DNA of 64,000 nt from JAKAGZ01 sp964412105 (GCA_964412105.1 CAYPNM010000010.1:23675-87674), one strand, 5' to 3'; shown: positions 8,215 to 18,503, numbered from the stretch's first letter. Notes: generated by a model from the sequence alone, not told the origin. Numbers and translations are program-made.

Positions 8215-9504
8215 TTATTCTTTAAATAAAGGATAACCTGAACACAATTCTTTTACTTCTTTTTTTATTTTTTCCAATTCAGTGTCATTATCAACATTTT
8301 GTATTGCACGGTTTATAAAACCCGCAATTAAATCCATTTCTTTTTCTTTCATACCGCGTGTCGTTACAACCGGGGTACCGATCCTGATACCACTTGTAAC
8401 AAATGGGCTTCTCTGATCAAAAGGGATCATATTTTTATTTACGGTCATACCTGCTTTGCCCAATGCATTTTCTGCCTGCTTGCCGGTAATATTTTTATTT
8501 GTCAGATCAATTAGCATAAGGTGGTTATCGGTTCCGCCAGAAATAATATTAAAATCATTCCCATTTAAGTGCTTTGCCAATGTTTTGGAATTGGAAACAA
8601 TTTGTCTAGCATAGGTAAGGAAAGAATCTTCTTGAGCTTCACCAAAGGCCACCGCCTTAGCCATTATTATATGCATTAATGGCCCCCCCTGTATCCCCGG
8701 CATCACCATACTATCAAGCAGTTCAGACATCATTTTAATCCTGTCGCCCTTAGGCGTTTTTATACCGAAAGGATTTTCCTTATCCTTTCCTATTAATATA
8801 ATTCCACCGCGGGGTCCGCGAAGAGTTTTATGAGTTGTAGAAGTTACTACATCACAATAAGCAAGAGGATTATCAAGCAAACCCTTTGCAATTAATCCCG
8901 CTGGATGAGCCATATCACACATAAGGAAAGCACCAATAGAATCAGCAATCTGCCTGAATTTTGCATAATCCCATTCCCTTGAATATGCACTTGCTCCGGT
9001 TACAATTAGCTTTGGTTTTTCTTTTTTCGCCAGATCTTCAACCTGATTATAATCAATAACCTGAGTTTCCTTATTCAGCGTGTATCCTATTGCCTGGTAA
9101 AGCTGTCCTGAAAAATTAACAGGAGATCCATGGGTCAAATGACCTCCGTGTGCAAGGCTTAATCCCATAAATTTATCTCCAGGCTTTAATAATGTCATTA
9201 GCACAGCCATATTGGCTTGGCTGCCGCTATGAGGCTGCACGTTTACATATTCAGCGTTGAACAGTTGCTTTAATCTATCCCTTGCTATATTCTCGGCCAT
9301 ATCAACAAATTCACATCCGCCATAATATCTTTTTCCTGGATATCCTTCGGCATATTTATTAGTTAAAACCGATCCAGCAGCTTCAAGCACAGCTGGACTT
9401 ACGTAATTTTCAGATGCAATTAATTCAAGATGATTTTGTTGGCGTCTGGTTTCAAGCTCTAATGCTTCAAATATAGCTTTGTCTTTCTGAAGTGGATTTG
9501 TCAT
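8215..9504 (-). CDS. glyA: Serine hydroxymethyltransferase
   Basis: A 429-residue PLP enzyme of normal family length that interconverts serine and glycine with transfer of a one-carbon unit to tetrahydrofolate. Visible signatures are LIASENYVS near the N-terminus, the YAEGYPGKRYYGGCE stretch, the DMAHPAGLIA loop and the PLP lysine in TSTTHKTLRGPRGG. It is the first gene of the glyA-tatC-prenyl synthase run. The upstream intergenic region holds a terminator for the oppositely placed neighbour. Confidence 0.97.
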   Translation of the reverse strand: MTNPLQKDKAIFEALELETRRQQNHLELIASENYVSPAVLEAAGSVLTNKYAEGYPGKRYYGGCEFVDMAENIARDRLKQLFNAEYVNVQPHSGSQANMAVLMTLLKPGDKFMGLSLAHGGHLTHGSPVNFSGQLYQAIGYTLNKETQVIDYNQVEDLAKKEKPKLIVTGASAYSREWDYAKFRQIADSIGAFLMCDMAHPAGLIAKGLLDNPLAYCDVVTSTTHKTLRGPRGGIILIGKDKENPFGIKTPKGDRIKMMSELLDSMVMPGIQGGPLMHIIMAKAVAFGEAQEDSFLTYARQIVSNSKTLAKHLNGNDFNIISGGTDNHLMLIDLTNKNITGKQAENALGKAGMTVNKNMIPFDQRSPFVTSGIRIGTPVVTTRGMKEKEMDLIAGFINRAIQNVDNDTELEKIKKEVKELCSGYPLFKE

Positions 9505-9587
9505 TTTAGTGTCATTTTATTGAAAATAATACTATAAATTTAATCAATAAAGTTAAGATTATCTACAATTCTTGCAGACACCTAAAT

Positions 9588-9622
9588 AAAAAAGGTTTCA
9601 GAGTTTATTCTGAAACCTTTCT
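9588..9622 (-). terminator. Rho-independent terminator
   Basis: AAAGGTTTCAGA (9591-9602) pairs with TCTGAAACCTTT (9609-9620) around a short loop, with A-rich and T-rich flanks. On the minus strand it terminates the gene ending at 9647. Confidence 0.8.
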
Positions 9623-9646
9623 AATTAAATAATCTATTTAAAATAA

Positions 9647-10960
9647 TTATGGGACAGTCACACTTCTTTGTATCCAACCATAGCATTTACCGGTAATGGG
9701 CAATGTTTGTCCGGATTTATACCCTCTGAAAAAGTAATCTTCTTTGCTCGGAACGGAATCATTAAGAGCAGTAATTCTTTCAGCAGCCTGTTCGAGAGTA
9801 GGGTCCATATTTCTGGCTTTTCTGTAGGTATCTTGTGCAAGCAAATAAACTAATTTTGTTTCAAAGTTAAATTCACATCCTCTGGCAGACTGTTCGTACA
9901 AATTTCCCAGATAGAATATTGGCAAAGCCCAGCCCTTCCCTATTTCACTCGCCTTCTCATAATAACTTCTTGCAAGGGAATATTGGTTCTTATCTTTATA
10001 AACAATTCCAAGATTTAAATAATCTTCCTTTTTGTCAGGTTCAAGTTGTATTAACTTTTTATAAGCACTTTCCGCGCTATTAAGATCATTAACTTTTTGA
10101 TAAGCGGAGGCTAATTGAGCCCAATAATTTATGGTTTCAGGTGATTTTGAGACCAGAAATTCAAGCACTGAAATCGCATCCTTATATAACCCGGCCTTCA
10201 TAGCTACCGACGCATAAGTCCAGGCCTTTTCCAGATTATCTTTGTCCAAGTCCCAAGCTTTTTTATCAATTGCAGCCAGTTCTTGAAGATTTTCAACTAA
10301 ATTTTGTAATTCATTTGTCCATTGCGGGTTATCAGGCTCCCTTTCACTCAGTTTAGTATATAAATCAATTGCTTTGGATTTATAATCATTGTCATTTGAC
10401 TGATATTTTATATATAACTGACCAAGTCTATTGTAATAATATGAAGAAGTATTAGGATTATCTGCAAAAGCTTTTTCATAATCAGCTATAACCTTGCTAG
10501 AGTCCATATGTAGCCATGTTTCCTCAACAAAAGCTTCTCTTGGTTCAAAATAGGTTCTATCCGTTGTATCATATTTTAATGCAACATCATAAAAATAAAG
10601 TATTGTATCCTCAATTGATTTTTTAATCTTTGGTGAAATTGAGGTGGAATCATGTAATTCCCAAAGCAGGTCTTCCATCTTATAATAAACCCACTTACTA
10701 TATTTTGCAGGATAAAGCTTTAGAATCTTAAAGCCATAAGGCATAGCACTCATGAAATCTTTATTTTTATAATATTCAGCAAAGAGGCTGTAAATTATAA
10801 GTGATGAGTCTACTTGAGTAGTTGTGGGTGCAACATTTTGTTGAGCACTCACTTTGAAATTAATAGAAAGCACGCTTAAAGAGCAAATGCAAATTAATTT
10901 TATTAGTTTTTTCAAAACTAACCTCAAATTAGTTAATAATGAACACTTCTTAAGAACCAT
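9647..10960 (-). CDS. Exported TPR-repeat protein
   Basis: A 437-residue protein with a hydrophobic signal peptide (about residues 17-39, cleaved near VSAQ) followed by at least four to five tetratricopeptide units. The clearest are around residues 270-345, for example NYWAQLASAYQKVNDLNSAE and DYLNLGIVYKDKNQYSLARS. TPRs are protein-binding scaffolds; periplasmic ones in this phylum often serve envelope or gliding/secretion machinery. The ATG at 10960 overlaps the upstream gene by 28 nt; a TTG a few codons later would give a more compact signal peptide. It is clustered with a beta-barrel and a lipoprotein. Specific function unknown. Confidence 0.8.
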   Translation of the reverse strand: MVLKKCSLLTNLRLVLKKLIKLICICSLSVLSINFKVSAQQNVAPTTTQVDSSLIIYSLFAEYYKNKDFMSAMPYGFKILKLYPAKYSKWVYYKMEDLLWELHDSTSISPKIKKSIEDTILYFYDVALKYDTTDRTYFEPREAFVEETWLHMDSSKVIADYEKAFADNPNTSSYYYNRLGQLYIKYQSNDNDYKSKAIDLYTKLSEREPDNPQWTNELQNLVENLQELAAIDKKAWDLDKDNLEKAWTYASVAMKAGLYKDAISVLEFLVSKSPETINYWAQLASAYQKVNDLNSAESAYKKLIQLEPDKKEDYLNLGIVYKDKNQYSLARSYYEKASEIGKGWALPIFYLGNLYEQSARGCEFNFETKLVYLLAQDTYRKARNMDPTLEQAAERITALNDSVPSKEDYFFRGYKSGQTLPITGKCYGWIQRSVTVP

Positions 10961-12192
10961 AACTCCCCTAGACTAACACTGCCAGTGAGCCTTATAAGTT
11001 TTTCTTTGAACAGGTTAAAATCATTCGTACCTCTTATTGAATATGCCAAACTGAGATCAAGCGTATTTTCATAGCTTAGAGGCAACGAAATTCCACCCAT
11101 TACAGAATATTCATTTATACCTTGACCATTTACGTAATACTGCGTTTGCTCATAGGTTAAACCCAGACGAAGCATAACTTGTTCCCAGAACGATTGCCCG
11201 GTTTCCTTAATGGGTCTGTACTCAAATCCCGCACTTACTTTGTAGCTGTCACGCAAATATGGGGATGTCTTCCCGTTCAATGCATACTTACTCCAAGGCT
11301 GGAATAAATAATCAAGTGAAAATAGGTATTTTTTATTTAATACAAAACTCGCACCAGTTGCAATTCTATAGGGTAAAAGCATATCTATCGATGAACTTAA
11401 AACCGTATCAGTAATCAAACTCGAAGATATAATTAATGAAGTATCTGCATTTAAAGTTGAACTAAATGAAACTGCTAATCCCAGCCTGAGATCAGATAAA
11501 CTCTCTGAGTTAAATATTGTTGATATATCAGGGGAAATTATGCCAACAGTTGAACCAAAACCAGAAGGAGAATTCCTGGTAGTAAATGTACCTTTTAGTA
11601 TTGTATTATCATTTGGGAAAGTGATGGTAGAATTATAATTTAATTCTCCGAAATAATATTCAACTCTTGCACCAAGGCTCAAATCAAATGGTAATCTGTA
11701 TGAAGTTCCGAGGAACATTTTGGACAAACCCCCTGTACCTTCATAGCTGACATCATATCTGGTGTTAACGGTACCAGTTTCAATATATTGATTTTCTTCA
11801 ATATAGCTGACCTTGGAGTAAGGAATTAATCCTGCTGAAAAAGTAATACCATGCTCTTTGCTGATCGGGAATACCATCGTTGCACCAGCAAAGTTTGCAC
11901 TGCCACTATAAGAACTAGCATTGTTGTTTGATAGAAACAATCCATTATACATCACCCCTAATTCTGTCCTTGTGCTTCGTAAACCGGTTAAGCTCGCTGG
12001 ATTTAATATACTTATAAAATTAACATCAATAATTGAACTTCCCAAACCTCCCATACCTGCCATCCTGGCACTATAAGTATAGATATTATCACCTAATCCC
12101 AATCTCGAATAGCTTGAGCTTATTTGTGGAAATACATCAATTTGACTTACAAATAAAATGAGTACTATAAAGATTTTAATGAATAATTTCAT
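10933..12192 (-). CDS. Outer-membrane beta-barrel protein (FadL/OmpP1-like)
   Basis: A 419-residue protein with a cleavable signal peptide (about 22 residues) and then alternating beta-strand pattern to the end. The N-terminal part SSYSRLGLGDNIYTYSARMAGMGG and the NPASLTGL stretch recall FadL/OmpP1-type barrels of Bacteroidota, where an N-terminal plug reads GMGG followed by NPA. These barrels pass hydrophobic compounds, or act as T9SS-associated shuttles. The C-terminus (LRSVHY) ends in an aromatic residue, as expected for BAM-inserted proteins. It sits 1 nt from the preceding lipoprotein gene and overlaps the TPR gene, so the three are probably co-translated. Substrate unknown. Confidence 0.75.
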   Translation of the reverse strand: MKLFIKIFIVLILFVSQIDVFPQISSSYSRLGLGDNIYTYSARMAGMGGLGSSIIDVNFISILNPASLTGLRSTRTELGVMYNGLFLSNNNASSYSGSANFAGATMVFPISKEHGITFSAGLIPYSKVSYIEENQYIETGTVNTRYDVSYEGTGGLSKMFLGTSYRLPFDLSLGARVEYYFGELNYNSTITFPNDNTILKGTFTTRNSPSGFGSTVGIISPDISTIFNSESLSDLRLGLAVSFSSTLNADTSLIISSSLITDTVLSSSIDMLLPYRIATGASFVLNKKYLFSLDYLFQPWSKYALNGKTSPYLRDSYKVSAGFEYRPIKETGQSFWEQVMLRLGLTYEQTQYYVNGQGINEYSVMGGISLPLSYENTLDLSLAYSIRGTNDFNLFKEKLIRLTGSVSLGELWFLRSVHY

Positions 12193-12193
12193 A

Positions 12194-13390
12194 TTATTTC
12201 TTGGTATAGAAAATTAATAATCGTGGTCTTTGCAATGCATTGGCAGCCCTGCTGCTTTTAAATGCATATATATCCATTCCATCTAAACCATAACGAGGCG
12301 TGAGAAGCAATCCTTGGTTCATTTTATATGTGACCCACTTCTGCACAAATAAAGTAATATCACCTTCGTATGTCGATGAATCAACCTGCGTAATAGTTAC
12401 ATACGACATTGTGGAATCGATTATTTTGGATGCACTATCCGCAATATTGTAACACAATATATCTGAGTTAAATACGGTTCCATTAACTGTATTTGCTTTA
12501 TCAACAGTAAGAAGCAATTTTGCTTGGTTAATAATAGAACCTTTAGGAATAGTTGATAAATCAAATGCAACTCTGGCCTGACCAACAAGGGCTGGCTGCA
12601 AATAAATGTCCTGCGCTCCTGTTACAACATTCCCGGATAAAATGCTTACATCATTAAGAATATCAAAATATAATGTATCTGCAATTACTCCTAATTTATT
12701 TAGAACTACCACCAAAGCAGGTTTGTAAGAGGATGAAACAGAACCAAATCCCCAAACAGTATTTCCGGAGGAGCCTGGTTTCAAATAGATTCCATTATCC
12801 TGAATACTATTTGCATAATTTTTAATTTCGTTTTGTATTGTCGAACCATTAATGTGAACTTTGAAAATATTTGTTGAATCAGTAGCAAGGTCTTTTTGTC
12901 CGCTGACATCATTATTATCATATGAAAAAGCATTAAGGCTATCAGAAGTAAACCCTGATGATGTCCATGATGTATTAATCGGGTAGGCACCAAAGTCCAA
13001 TTGATTGACTAACGTATCTCCAAATGCATATGTTCTTAGAAAAACAATCCAGCTGTCAGCAACCACTGCATTTCCATTCAACACTTCGGCTTTATCCGTA
13101 TCCGAAATTGTCGAGTAATTAAAACGCATTAAAATAGAGGCCTGCTGTATATTTCCGGAATTAGTTTTATAATTTCCTAGCATTAAAGTATTAGCTGCAC
13201 CTGTTTCAATTACAGTCTTAAAAGATGCTGAGTTCTGGTTTAACCCAGCCACATAAGAATCTAAGTTTACTAGATTAATTTGATCAGGACCAAGCAAACC
13301 GGAATTAAAATCTCTGGGATTCTCTTTGCAGGAATAAAAAATAATTGCAATAAAAGAGAACAATACTATTAAAATCTTTCTTATAAACAA
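12194..13390 (-). CDS. Surface lipoprotein with DNRLRE-like beta-sandwich repeats
   Basis: A 398-residue predicted lipoprotein: the signal peptide ends in the lipobox FYSC at about residue 20. Two similar beta-rich halves each contain an LMRF/VAFDLS-type strand followed by A-K-L-L-L-like stretches and a late DITLFVQKWV segment. That pattern resembles the DNRLRE/CBM96-like domain found in secreted surface proteins. TTG at 13390 starts translation directly after the gmhB stop codon, with GGAG upstream. It is followed within 2 nt by the beta-barrel gene, suggesting the lipoprotein is a partner of that barrel. Function not known. Confidence 0.65.
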   Translation of the reverse strand: MFIRKILIVLFSFIAIIFYSCKENPRDFNSGLLGPDQINLVNLDSYVAGLNQNSASFKTVIETGAANTLMLGNYKTNSGNIQQASILMRFNYSTISDTDKAEVLNGNAVVADSWIVFLRTYAFGDTLVNQLDFGAYPINTSWTSSGFTSDSLNAFSYDNNDVSGQKDLATDSTNIFKVHINGSTIQNEIKNYANSIQDNGIYLKPGSSGNTVWGFGSVSSSYKPALVVVLNKLGVIADTLYFDILNDVSILSGNVVTGAQDIYLQPALVGQARVAFDLSTIPKGSIINQAKLLLTVDKANTVNGTVFNSDILCYNIADSASKIIDSTMSYVTITQVDSSTYEGDITLFVQKWVTYKMNQGLLLTPRYGLDGMDIYAFKSSRAANALQRPRLLIFYTKK

Positions 13391-13966
13391 TTAGGTAACT
13401 CCAATAAAATCTTTTTGAATGATTTTGTTTACTTCCAACATATTTTGAGCAACAAAAGTTGGAAAATTATTCTGATTTTGCAACACAGAAAGACTTTCCT
13501 CTCCATATCCGGTTTTTATCAAAATAGTTTTAACTCCGGCATTTTTTCCACATTCTATGTCGCTTACCGAATCACCAACTAGAAAAGAATGGCTTAGATC
13601 AATATTAAAATCTTTTGCGGCTTTGAAGACCATTTCAGGAGAAGGTTTTCTGCAAGAACAGTCTTTTTTTTCACTAAAATCAGGGTGATGAGGACAATAG
13701 TAGAATGCATCAATTGCCACTCCGCTTTCAGCCAATACTGTATTTATTTTTTTGTTTACAGATTGCACCATCTCATCAGTTAATATGCCCCGCGCTATTC
13801 CCGACTGGTTTGATATAACGATAAGTTTAGGATTTAGCTTTTTCTTAAGGTCTGATAATGCTTTTCCGATATCAGGGTAAAGCTTAAGAGAATCAGGATC
13901 GCCCAAATATCCAGGATCCTCATTTAAAGTCCCATCTCTATCAAAAAAAACTGCGAAATTACCCAT
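13391..13966 (-). CDS. gmhB: D-glycero-D-manno-heptose-1,7-bisphosphate 7-phosphatase-like HAD enzyme
   Basis: A 191-residue HAD phosphatase. Motif I FFDRDGT gives catalytic Asp9 and Asp11, motif II is ISNQSGIARG, and motif IV GDSVSDIECG follows late. The zinc-binding insert CPHHPDF...CSCRKPSPEM is diagnostic of the GmhB/HisB-N group. GmhB removes the C7 phosphate in ADP-heptose synthesis for the LPS core; the histidinol-phosphatase variant is the main alternative. The ATG shares a base with the glgA stop codon, so the pair is tightly coupled. Confidence 0.85.
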   Translation of the reverse strand: MGNFAVFFDRDGTLNEDPGYLGDPDSLKLYPDIGKALSDLKKKLNPKLIVISNQSGIARGILTDEMVQSVNKKINTVLAESGVAIDAFYYCPHHPDFSEKKDCSCRKPSPEMVFKAAKDFNIDLSHSFLVGDSVSDIECGKNAGVKTILIKTGYGEESLSVLQNQNNFPTFVAQNMLEVNKIIQKDFIGVT

Positions 13967-15456
13967 TAGTTATTAATAACTGTCTTGTATAATTCCACAT
14001 ATTTTTTAGCAGAAGAGTTCCAGCTAAAATCAGATTTCATTCCATTTTTAATAATTCTTTTCCACTCTTCCTTGTTTTGAAAGATTTTGAGAGCTTTTTT
14101 AATTTCTTTCAGCATTTCTTCGGCATTATATTTTTTAAACATAAAGCCATTAGCTTCACTCTTATTTTTATCATAACTTTTCACTGTATCAGCAAGTCCC
14201 CCAGTCTCTCTAACAACCGGAACTGTACCATACATCAGGCTGTACATCTGATTTAATCCACAGGGTTCATACCTTGAAGGCATTAAAAATATATCTGCCC
14301 CTGCTTCAATAAGGTGCGCTAATTCGTCATTAAATCCTAAATAACAGGCAAATTTATTCGAATATTTTCTTGCTGTTTTCTCAAACAGCAAATGATATTT
14401 TTTGTCTCCGGTTCCTAGAAGCACCATCTGAATATTCAATTTCATTAATGAAGGCAAAACCTTGCTTATCAAATCAACTCCTTTAGAATCGTACAGCCTT
14501 GATACAACTCCTATAAGCGGAACATTTTCATCATATTTAAATCCAAATTTTTCTGTTAATTCCTTCTTATTCAGATATTTGCTTTCAAAATTTTTTGGAG
14601 AATATTTTTTGGGAATAAGTTTATCCTTCTCAGGATTCCAAATCCTTGTATCTATGCCATTTACAATCCCATATAGATCATTCTTCCTTTTTGCAAGAAC
14701 TTTTTTCAAACCGGCGCCATATTTATCATCTGTTCTTATTTCATTGGCATAAGTTTTACTTACAGTATTTATTACATCCGCAAAAATTAAACCGCTTTTC
14801 ATAAAGTTAATTTTACCTTTATTCAAAATTCCCTTTTCACTATTTAATTCATCAGGCAATCCCAATTTGTTAAAGGTAGATTTAGCAAATTCACCCTGGT
14901 AAGCAATATTATGTATAGTAAACAATGTCTTGAATTTTGAAAATTGAGGGTCGCTATTATAAACTTTCTTCAAATAAGCTGGAATAAGTCCACATTGCCA
15001 ATCGTTACAGTGAATTACATCAGGAATCCAGCCAAGCCTTGATATTAATTCAAAAACAGAATTTGCCAGCAAGGTAAATCTTTCTTCATTATCCGGGTAA
15101 TCCTTTCCTGACATCGGATCAATGTAAAGGCTATTTCTGCTTCCAAAATATTCATGATTATCCAGAAAATATATTTGAACTCTGACTTTCTGGCCAGGAA
15201 GAAAACACGACTTCAATGAAAAAACAACATCTTTACTTCCGATTTTGATCATAATATCCTTCAAGCGAACGACTTCGTGAATTTTGAATTTTCTCTCATC
15301 AACTGCTCCATACTTAGGAACAACAATTCGAACTTCGTGTCCCATTTCAGCAAGCATTTGAGGTAATGCCGATGATACATCAGCTAATCCTCCTGTTTTT
15401 ACAAAAGGAACTACCTCTGAGGTTATAAAAAGAATTTTTAGTTTTTTGGATGACAT
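13966..15456 (-). CDS. glgA: Glycogen (ADP-glucose starch) synthase
   Basis: A 496-residue GT5 glycosyltransferase with the ADP-glucose-binding KTGGLADV loop at residues 20-26. IHCNDWQCGLIPAYL is in the N-terminal Rossmann domain. The C-terminal domain carries FLMPSRYEPCGLNQMYSLMYG with the catalytic Glu, followed by ETGGLADTV. It extends alpha-1,4-glucan from ADP-glucose; other glg genes are not in the window. It heads the minus-strand run glgA-gmhB-lipoprotein-barrel-TPR. Confidence 0.95.
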   Translation of the reverse strand: MSSKKLKILFITSEVVPFVKTGGLADVSSALPQMLAEMGHEVRIVVPKYGAVDERKFKIHEVVRLKDIMIKIGSKDVVFSLKSCFLPGQKVRVQIYFLDNHEYFGSRNSLYIDPMSGKDYPDNEERFTLLANSVFELISRLGWIPDVIHCNDWQCGLIPAYLKKVYNSDPQFSKFKTLFTIHNIAYQGEFAKSTFNKLGLPDELNSEKGILNKGKINFMKSGLIFADVINTVSKTYANEIRTDDKYGAGLKKVLAKRKNDLYGIVNGIDTRIWNPEKDKLIPKKYSPKNFESKYLNKKELTEKFGFKYDENVPLIGVVSRLYDSKGVDLISKVLPSLMKLNIQMVLLGTGDKKYHLLFEKTARKYSNKFACYLGFNDELAHLIEAGADIFLMPSRYEPCGLNQMYSLMYGTVPVVRETGGLADTVKSYDKNKSEANGFMFKKYNAEEMLKEIKKALKIFQNKEEWKRIIKNGMKSDFSWNSSAKKYVELYKTVINN

Positions 15457-15679
15457 TTTGGATAGACAATTATTTTTAATGAATATTACAATTTAAGAAA
15501 AAAATAGCTTTTTCTCAAAGAAAACTTTAACTCAAGGTTACAAGCGCAGATATTTTCAGTGCTTTTATACATCAAAATATCTGGCCGCTGCTTATGAGCA
15601 TTTTGCAATAATTTTTGGACTATTACTTTTAGTAATCTGTTATTAATCATATATTATAGCTTAAATTCCAACTTTTATT

Positions 15680-16210
15680 ATGATTCATTCAAAAGCAATA
15701 ATAAAAAGCATTGTGGGCTTTATTGTAATTTTCTCTATTGGTTGCGCTTCATCAACAGATTCAAGATTTGGCAGTAATACAACGGAAACAAGTGGTAACA
15801 AGCATGAGAAAATTTTGCGCGAAGATATAGATATTTCCAAATATAAAACCAGGATTGATTTTGGAGATAATTCCAGACAGATTAACACGGATTTGATTAA
15901 AGCCTGGTACGATTATCCGTTAAAAATTGACACCAGCGTTGGTCCACCAACAATTATAAATACTGTAAATGGTTATAGAGTCAGAGTTTTGTCTACGGAA
16001 AACCTAAACGAAGCCGATAGCTTGCGCAATGAACTGTATAACAAAACAAATCAAAAACAGATATATATTATTTTTGATCCCCCATTTTACCGCATAGAAA
16101 TTGGAGATTTTACTGATATCTCATCAGCTCGCTATCTTAGATTCAAGCTTAACCAAATTGGTTACAATGAAGCTAGAGTAGTTGGTGAAAAAGTAAACAT
16201 TTATAAATAA
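15680..16210 (+). CDS. SPOR-domain lipoprotein
   Basis: A 176-residue protein with a lipoprotein signal (lipobox IGCAS near residue 22). A linker and a C-terminal SPOR domain follow (about residues 96-175: GYRVRVLSTENLNEADSLRNEL ... FYRIEIGDFTDISSARYLRFKL). SPOR domains bind denuded peptidoglycan at division septa or act as peptidoglycan anchors. It is 17 nt upstream of hutI, but a functional link to histidine degradation is unlikely. Confidence 0.85.
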   Translation: MIHSKAIIKSIVGFIVIFSIGCASSTDSRFGSNTTETSGNKHEKILREDIDISKYKTRIDFGDNSRQINTDLIKAWYDYPLKIDTSVGPPTIINTVNGYRVRVLSTENLNEADSLRNELYNKTNQKQIYIIFDPPFYRIEIGDFTDISSARYLRFKLNQIGYNEARVVGEKVNIYK

Positions 16211-16227
16211 AAAACTATTGTCCGGAA

Positions 16228-17484
16228 ATGATTACACTGCTTCTGCACCCTTCCCAAATCATAACTGTAGACACTAAAGGAAAAAATGTAAAAAGAGGCG
16301 ATGATCTCCAGGATCTATCTGTTTTGTATGACCATTCCCTTCTGATAGAAGACACCGTTATCAAGGATTTCATTCCTGATTCCTCAGTAGACAAAATTAA
16401 GGCTGATAAAATTATTGAGTCAGAAAACAGGATTATTTTGCCAGGACTGGTCGAATGTCATACTCACACAGCATTCGCCGGCTCCAGAGCGGATGAATTC
16501 CGTCAAAGATTAAATGGAATTCACTATGAAGAAATTGCCAGAGCAGGGGGTGGAATAAACACTACTGTCACTGCTGTAAGAAATTTAACATTTGATGAAC
16601 TGGTAAAGATAATTTCTCCTAAAGTTAAAAATTTCGTCTCACAGGGAGTAACAACACTTGAGATTAAAAGCGGTTATGGCTTAGATTTTGAAAACGAAAT
16701 TAAACTTCTCAAGGTAATTAAATACTTGAATGAAATTTTTCAGATTGATATAGTACCTACGTTCCTTGGAGCACATACTATCCCGAAAGATTTTGCTGAT
16801 GATCGTGAAGGTTACATAAATCTTATAATTAAGAAAATGATCCCGTATATATCTCAAAATAAACTTGCTACCTTCTGTGATGGTTTTTGCGAAAAGACAG
16901 CATTTTCGGCAAAAGAAATTGACAAGATATTTGCAGCCGCATTAGAATCTGGCTTCGGATTAAGATTACACACTGATCAATTTAACTCAATTGGTGGAAT
17001 TGACGTTGCCTTAAAATATAATGCTGCAAGTGTGGACCATCTCGAGGTATTGCAAAAAAATGACTATAAAAAGTTGGGTGATAGTGATACTGTTGCCGTC
17101 CTTTTGCCTGGAGTTTCATTTTTTCTAAATTATCAGTTTGCACCTGCAAGAGAATTGATAAATAATAATGCAATTGTAGCGCTGGCCACTGATTATAATC
17201 CTGGTTCTTCTCATATTTCTAATTTATCATTCATAATGAGCCTGGCAGCATTAAAAATGCAAATGACAATTGAAGAAACGATTTCGGCAGTAACTATTAA
17301 TTCGGCCAAAGTGTTGAATCTAAGTCAGGATAGAGGCAGTTTAGAACTCGGGAAAAGGGCCGACATTGCAATTTTTGATACTAAGGATTTTTCAGATATA
17401 GTCTACAGTATCGGGGAAAACCTTAATTATATTACTATTAAAAATGGAAATATAACTTATGAATCAGACGGAGTTAAAAAATGA
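16228..17484 (+). CDS. hutI: Imidazolonepropionase
   Basis: A 418-residue amidohydrolase with the metal-binding ECHTHTAFAGSRADEF block near residues 75-90, HTDQFNSIGG with a further His, and ALATDYNPGSSHISNLSF near the C-terminus, all characteristic of HutI. It hydrolyses imidazolone-5-propionate to N-formimino-L-glutamate, the third step of histidine degradation. It overlaps ftcD by 4 nt (ATGA), so the two are coupled. hutH and hutU are not in the window. Confidence 0.95.
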   Translation: MITLLLHPSQIITVDTKGKNVKRGDDLQDLSVLYDHSLLIEDTVIKDFIPDSSVDKIKADKIIESENRIILPGLVECHTHTAFAGSRADEFRQRLNGIHYEEIARAGGGINTTVTAVRNLTFDELVKIISPKVKNFVSQGVTTLEIKSGYGLDFENEIKLLKVIKYLNEIFQIDIVPTFLGAHTIPKDFADDREGYINLIIKKMIPYISQNKLATFCDGFCEKTAFSAKEIDKIFAAALESGFGLRLHTDQFNSIGGIDVALKYNAASVDHLEVLQKNDYKKLGDSDTVAVLLPGVSFFLNYQFAPARELINNNAIVALATDYNPGSSHISNLSFIMSLAALKMQMTIEETISAVTINSAKVLNLSQDRGSLELGKRADIAIFDTKDFSDIVYSIGENLNYITIKNGNITYESDGVKK

Positions 17485-18503
17485 AAATTATTGAGTGTGT
17501 CCCAAACTTTAGTGAGGGACAAAACGAATTAACTTTCAGGGCTATAATCGACGCTATAAGTAACACACAAGGCGTTAAATTTTTAAATTTAGAACCTGAT
17601 GCTGATTATAACAGGGTTGTTGTTACAATGGCCGGTGATGAGGAAGGAATTGTTAATGGTGCCGTAAATGCCTGTAAAGCTGCAGCTGAATTTATTGATA
17701 TGAGAATACACAAAGGTGAACACCCAAGATTAGGTGCAATAGACGTCGTCCCTTTTGTCCCGGTTAAAAATGTTACTATGAATGATTGTGTAAAACTTTC
17801 TGAGAATTTCGGAAGAAAAATATCAGCAGAATTGAATGTCCCGGTATATTTATATGAAGCTGCCGCTAGAAGCCCTGAAAGAAAAAGTTTGAGCGACATT
17901 CGTAAAGGAGAATATGAAGGCTTGAAGGAAAAATTGTCAAATCCTGAATGGAAACCAGATTTTGGAGTTGCTGAGTTTAACCCGAAGCTGGGAGCTATTG
18001 TTACAGGTGCAAGATTCTTTTTGATAGCATATAATGTAAATATAAAATCAACTGATGTGAAATTTGCTAAGGAAATTGCGGAGACTTTACGAGAATCAGG
18101 GACAGTTAAACGTGATGCAGAAGGTAAAGCAATAAAGCTCGATGGGAAAAGTGTAAGAATCCCGGGTAGATTAAAAGAGGTAAAAGGTATGGGGGTCTCA
18201 CTGGAAAAATATAATATTACACAAGTCTCGATGAATTTAACTAACTATGAAATAACACCAATTCATGTTGCATTTGAAGAAGTAAAAAAAGAAGCTGCTA
18301 AAATAGGAGTGGAAGTTGACGGGAGCGAAATAGTGGGCTTGGTTCCTCTGGAAGCTCTTTTGCTTGCAGGGAAATTTTACTCAAACGGCAAAGAAACCAG
18401 CGAAGAAAAATTAGTTAGTCTCGCAATTGAAAAACTTGGTTTAAGCACTTTAAATTTTTTTGATAAAAACAATAAAGTTATCGATTATATGTTACAAGGT
18501 TAA
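17481..18503 (+). CDS. ftcD: Glutamate formimidoyltransferase
   Basis: A 340-residue stand-alone formiminotransferase. It starts with KIIECVPNFSEGQ and carries HKGEHPRLGAIDVVPFVPV with the catalytic His near residue 82, then LGAIVTGARFFLIAYNVN. It transfers the formimino group of formiminoglutamate to tetrahydrofolate, following HutI. In animals this domain is fused to a cyclodeaminase; here the deaminase is the next gene, 32 nt downstream. Confidence 0.95.
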   Translation: MKIIECVPNFSEGQNELTFRAIIDAISNTQGVKFLNLEPDADYNRVVVTMAGDEEGIVNGAVNACKAAAEFIDMRIHKGEHPRLGAIDVVPFVPVKNVTMNDCVKLSENFGRKISAELNVPVYLYEAAARSPERKSLSDIRKGEYEGLKEKLSNPEWKPDFGVAEFNPKLGAIVTGARFFLIAYNVNIKSTDVKFAKEIAETLRESGTVKRDAEGKAIKLDGKSVRIPGRLKEVKGMGVSLEKYNITQVSMNLTNYEITPIHVAFEEVKKEAAKIGVEVDGSEIVGLVPLEALLLAGKFYSNGKETSEEKLVSLAIEKLGLSTLNFFDKNNKVIDYMLQG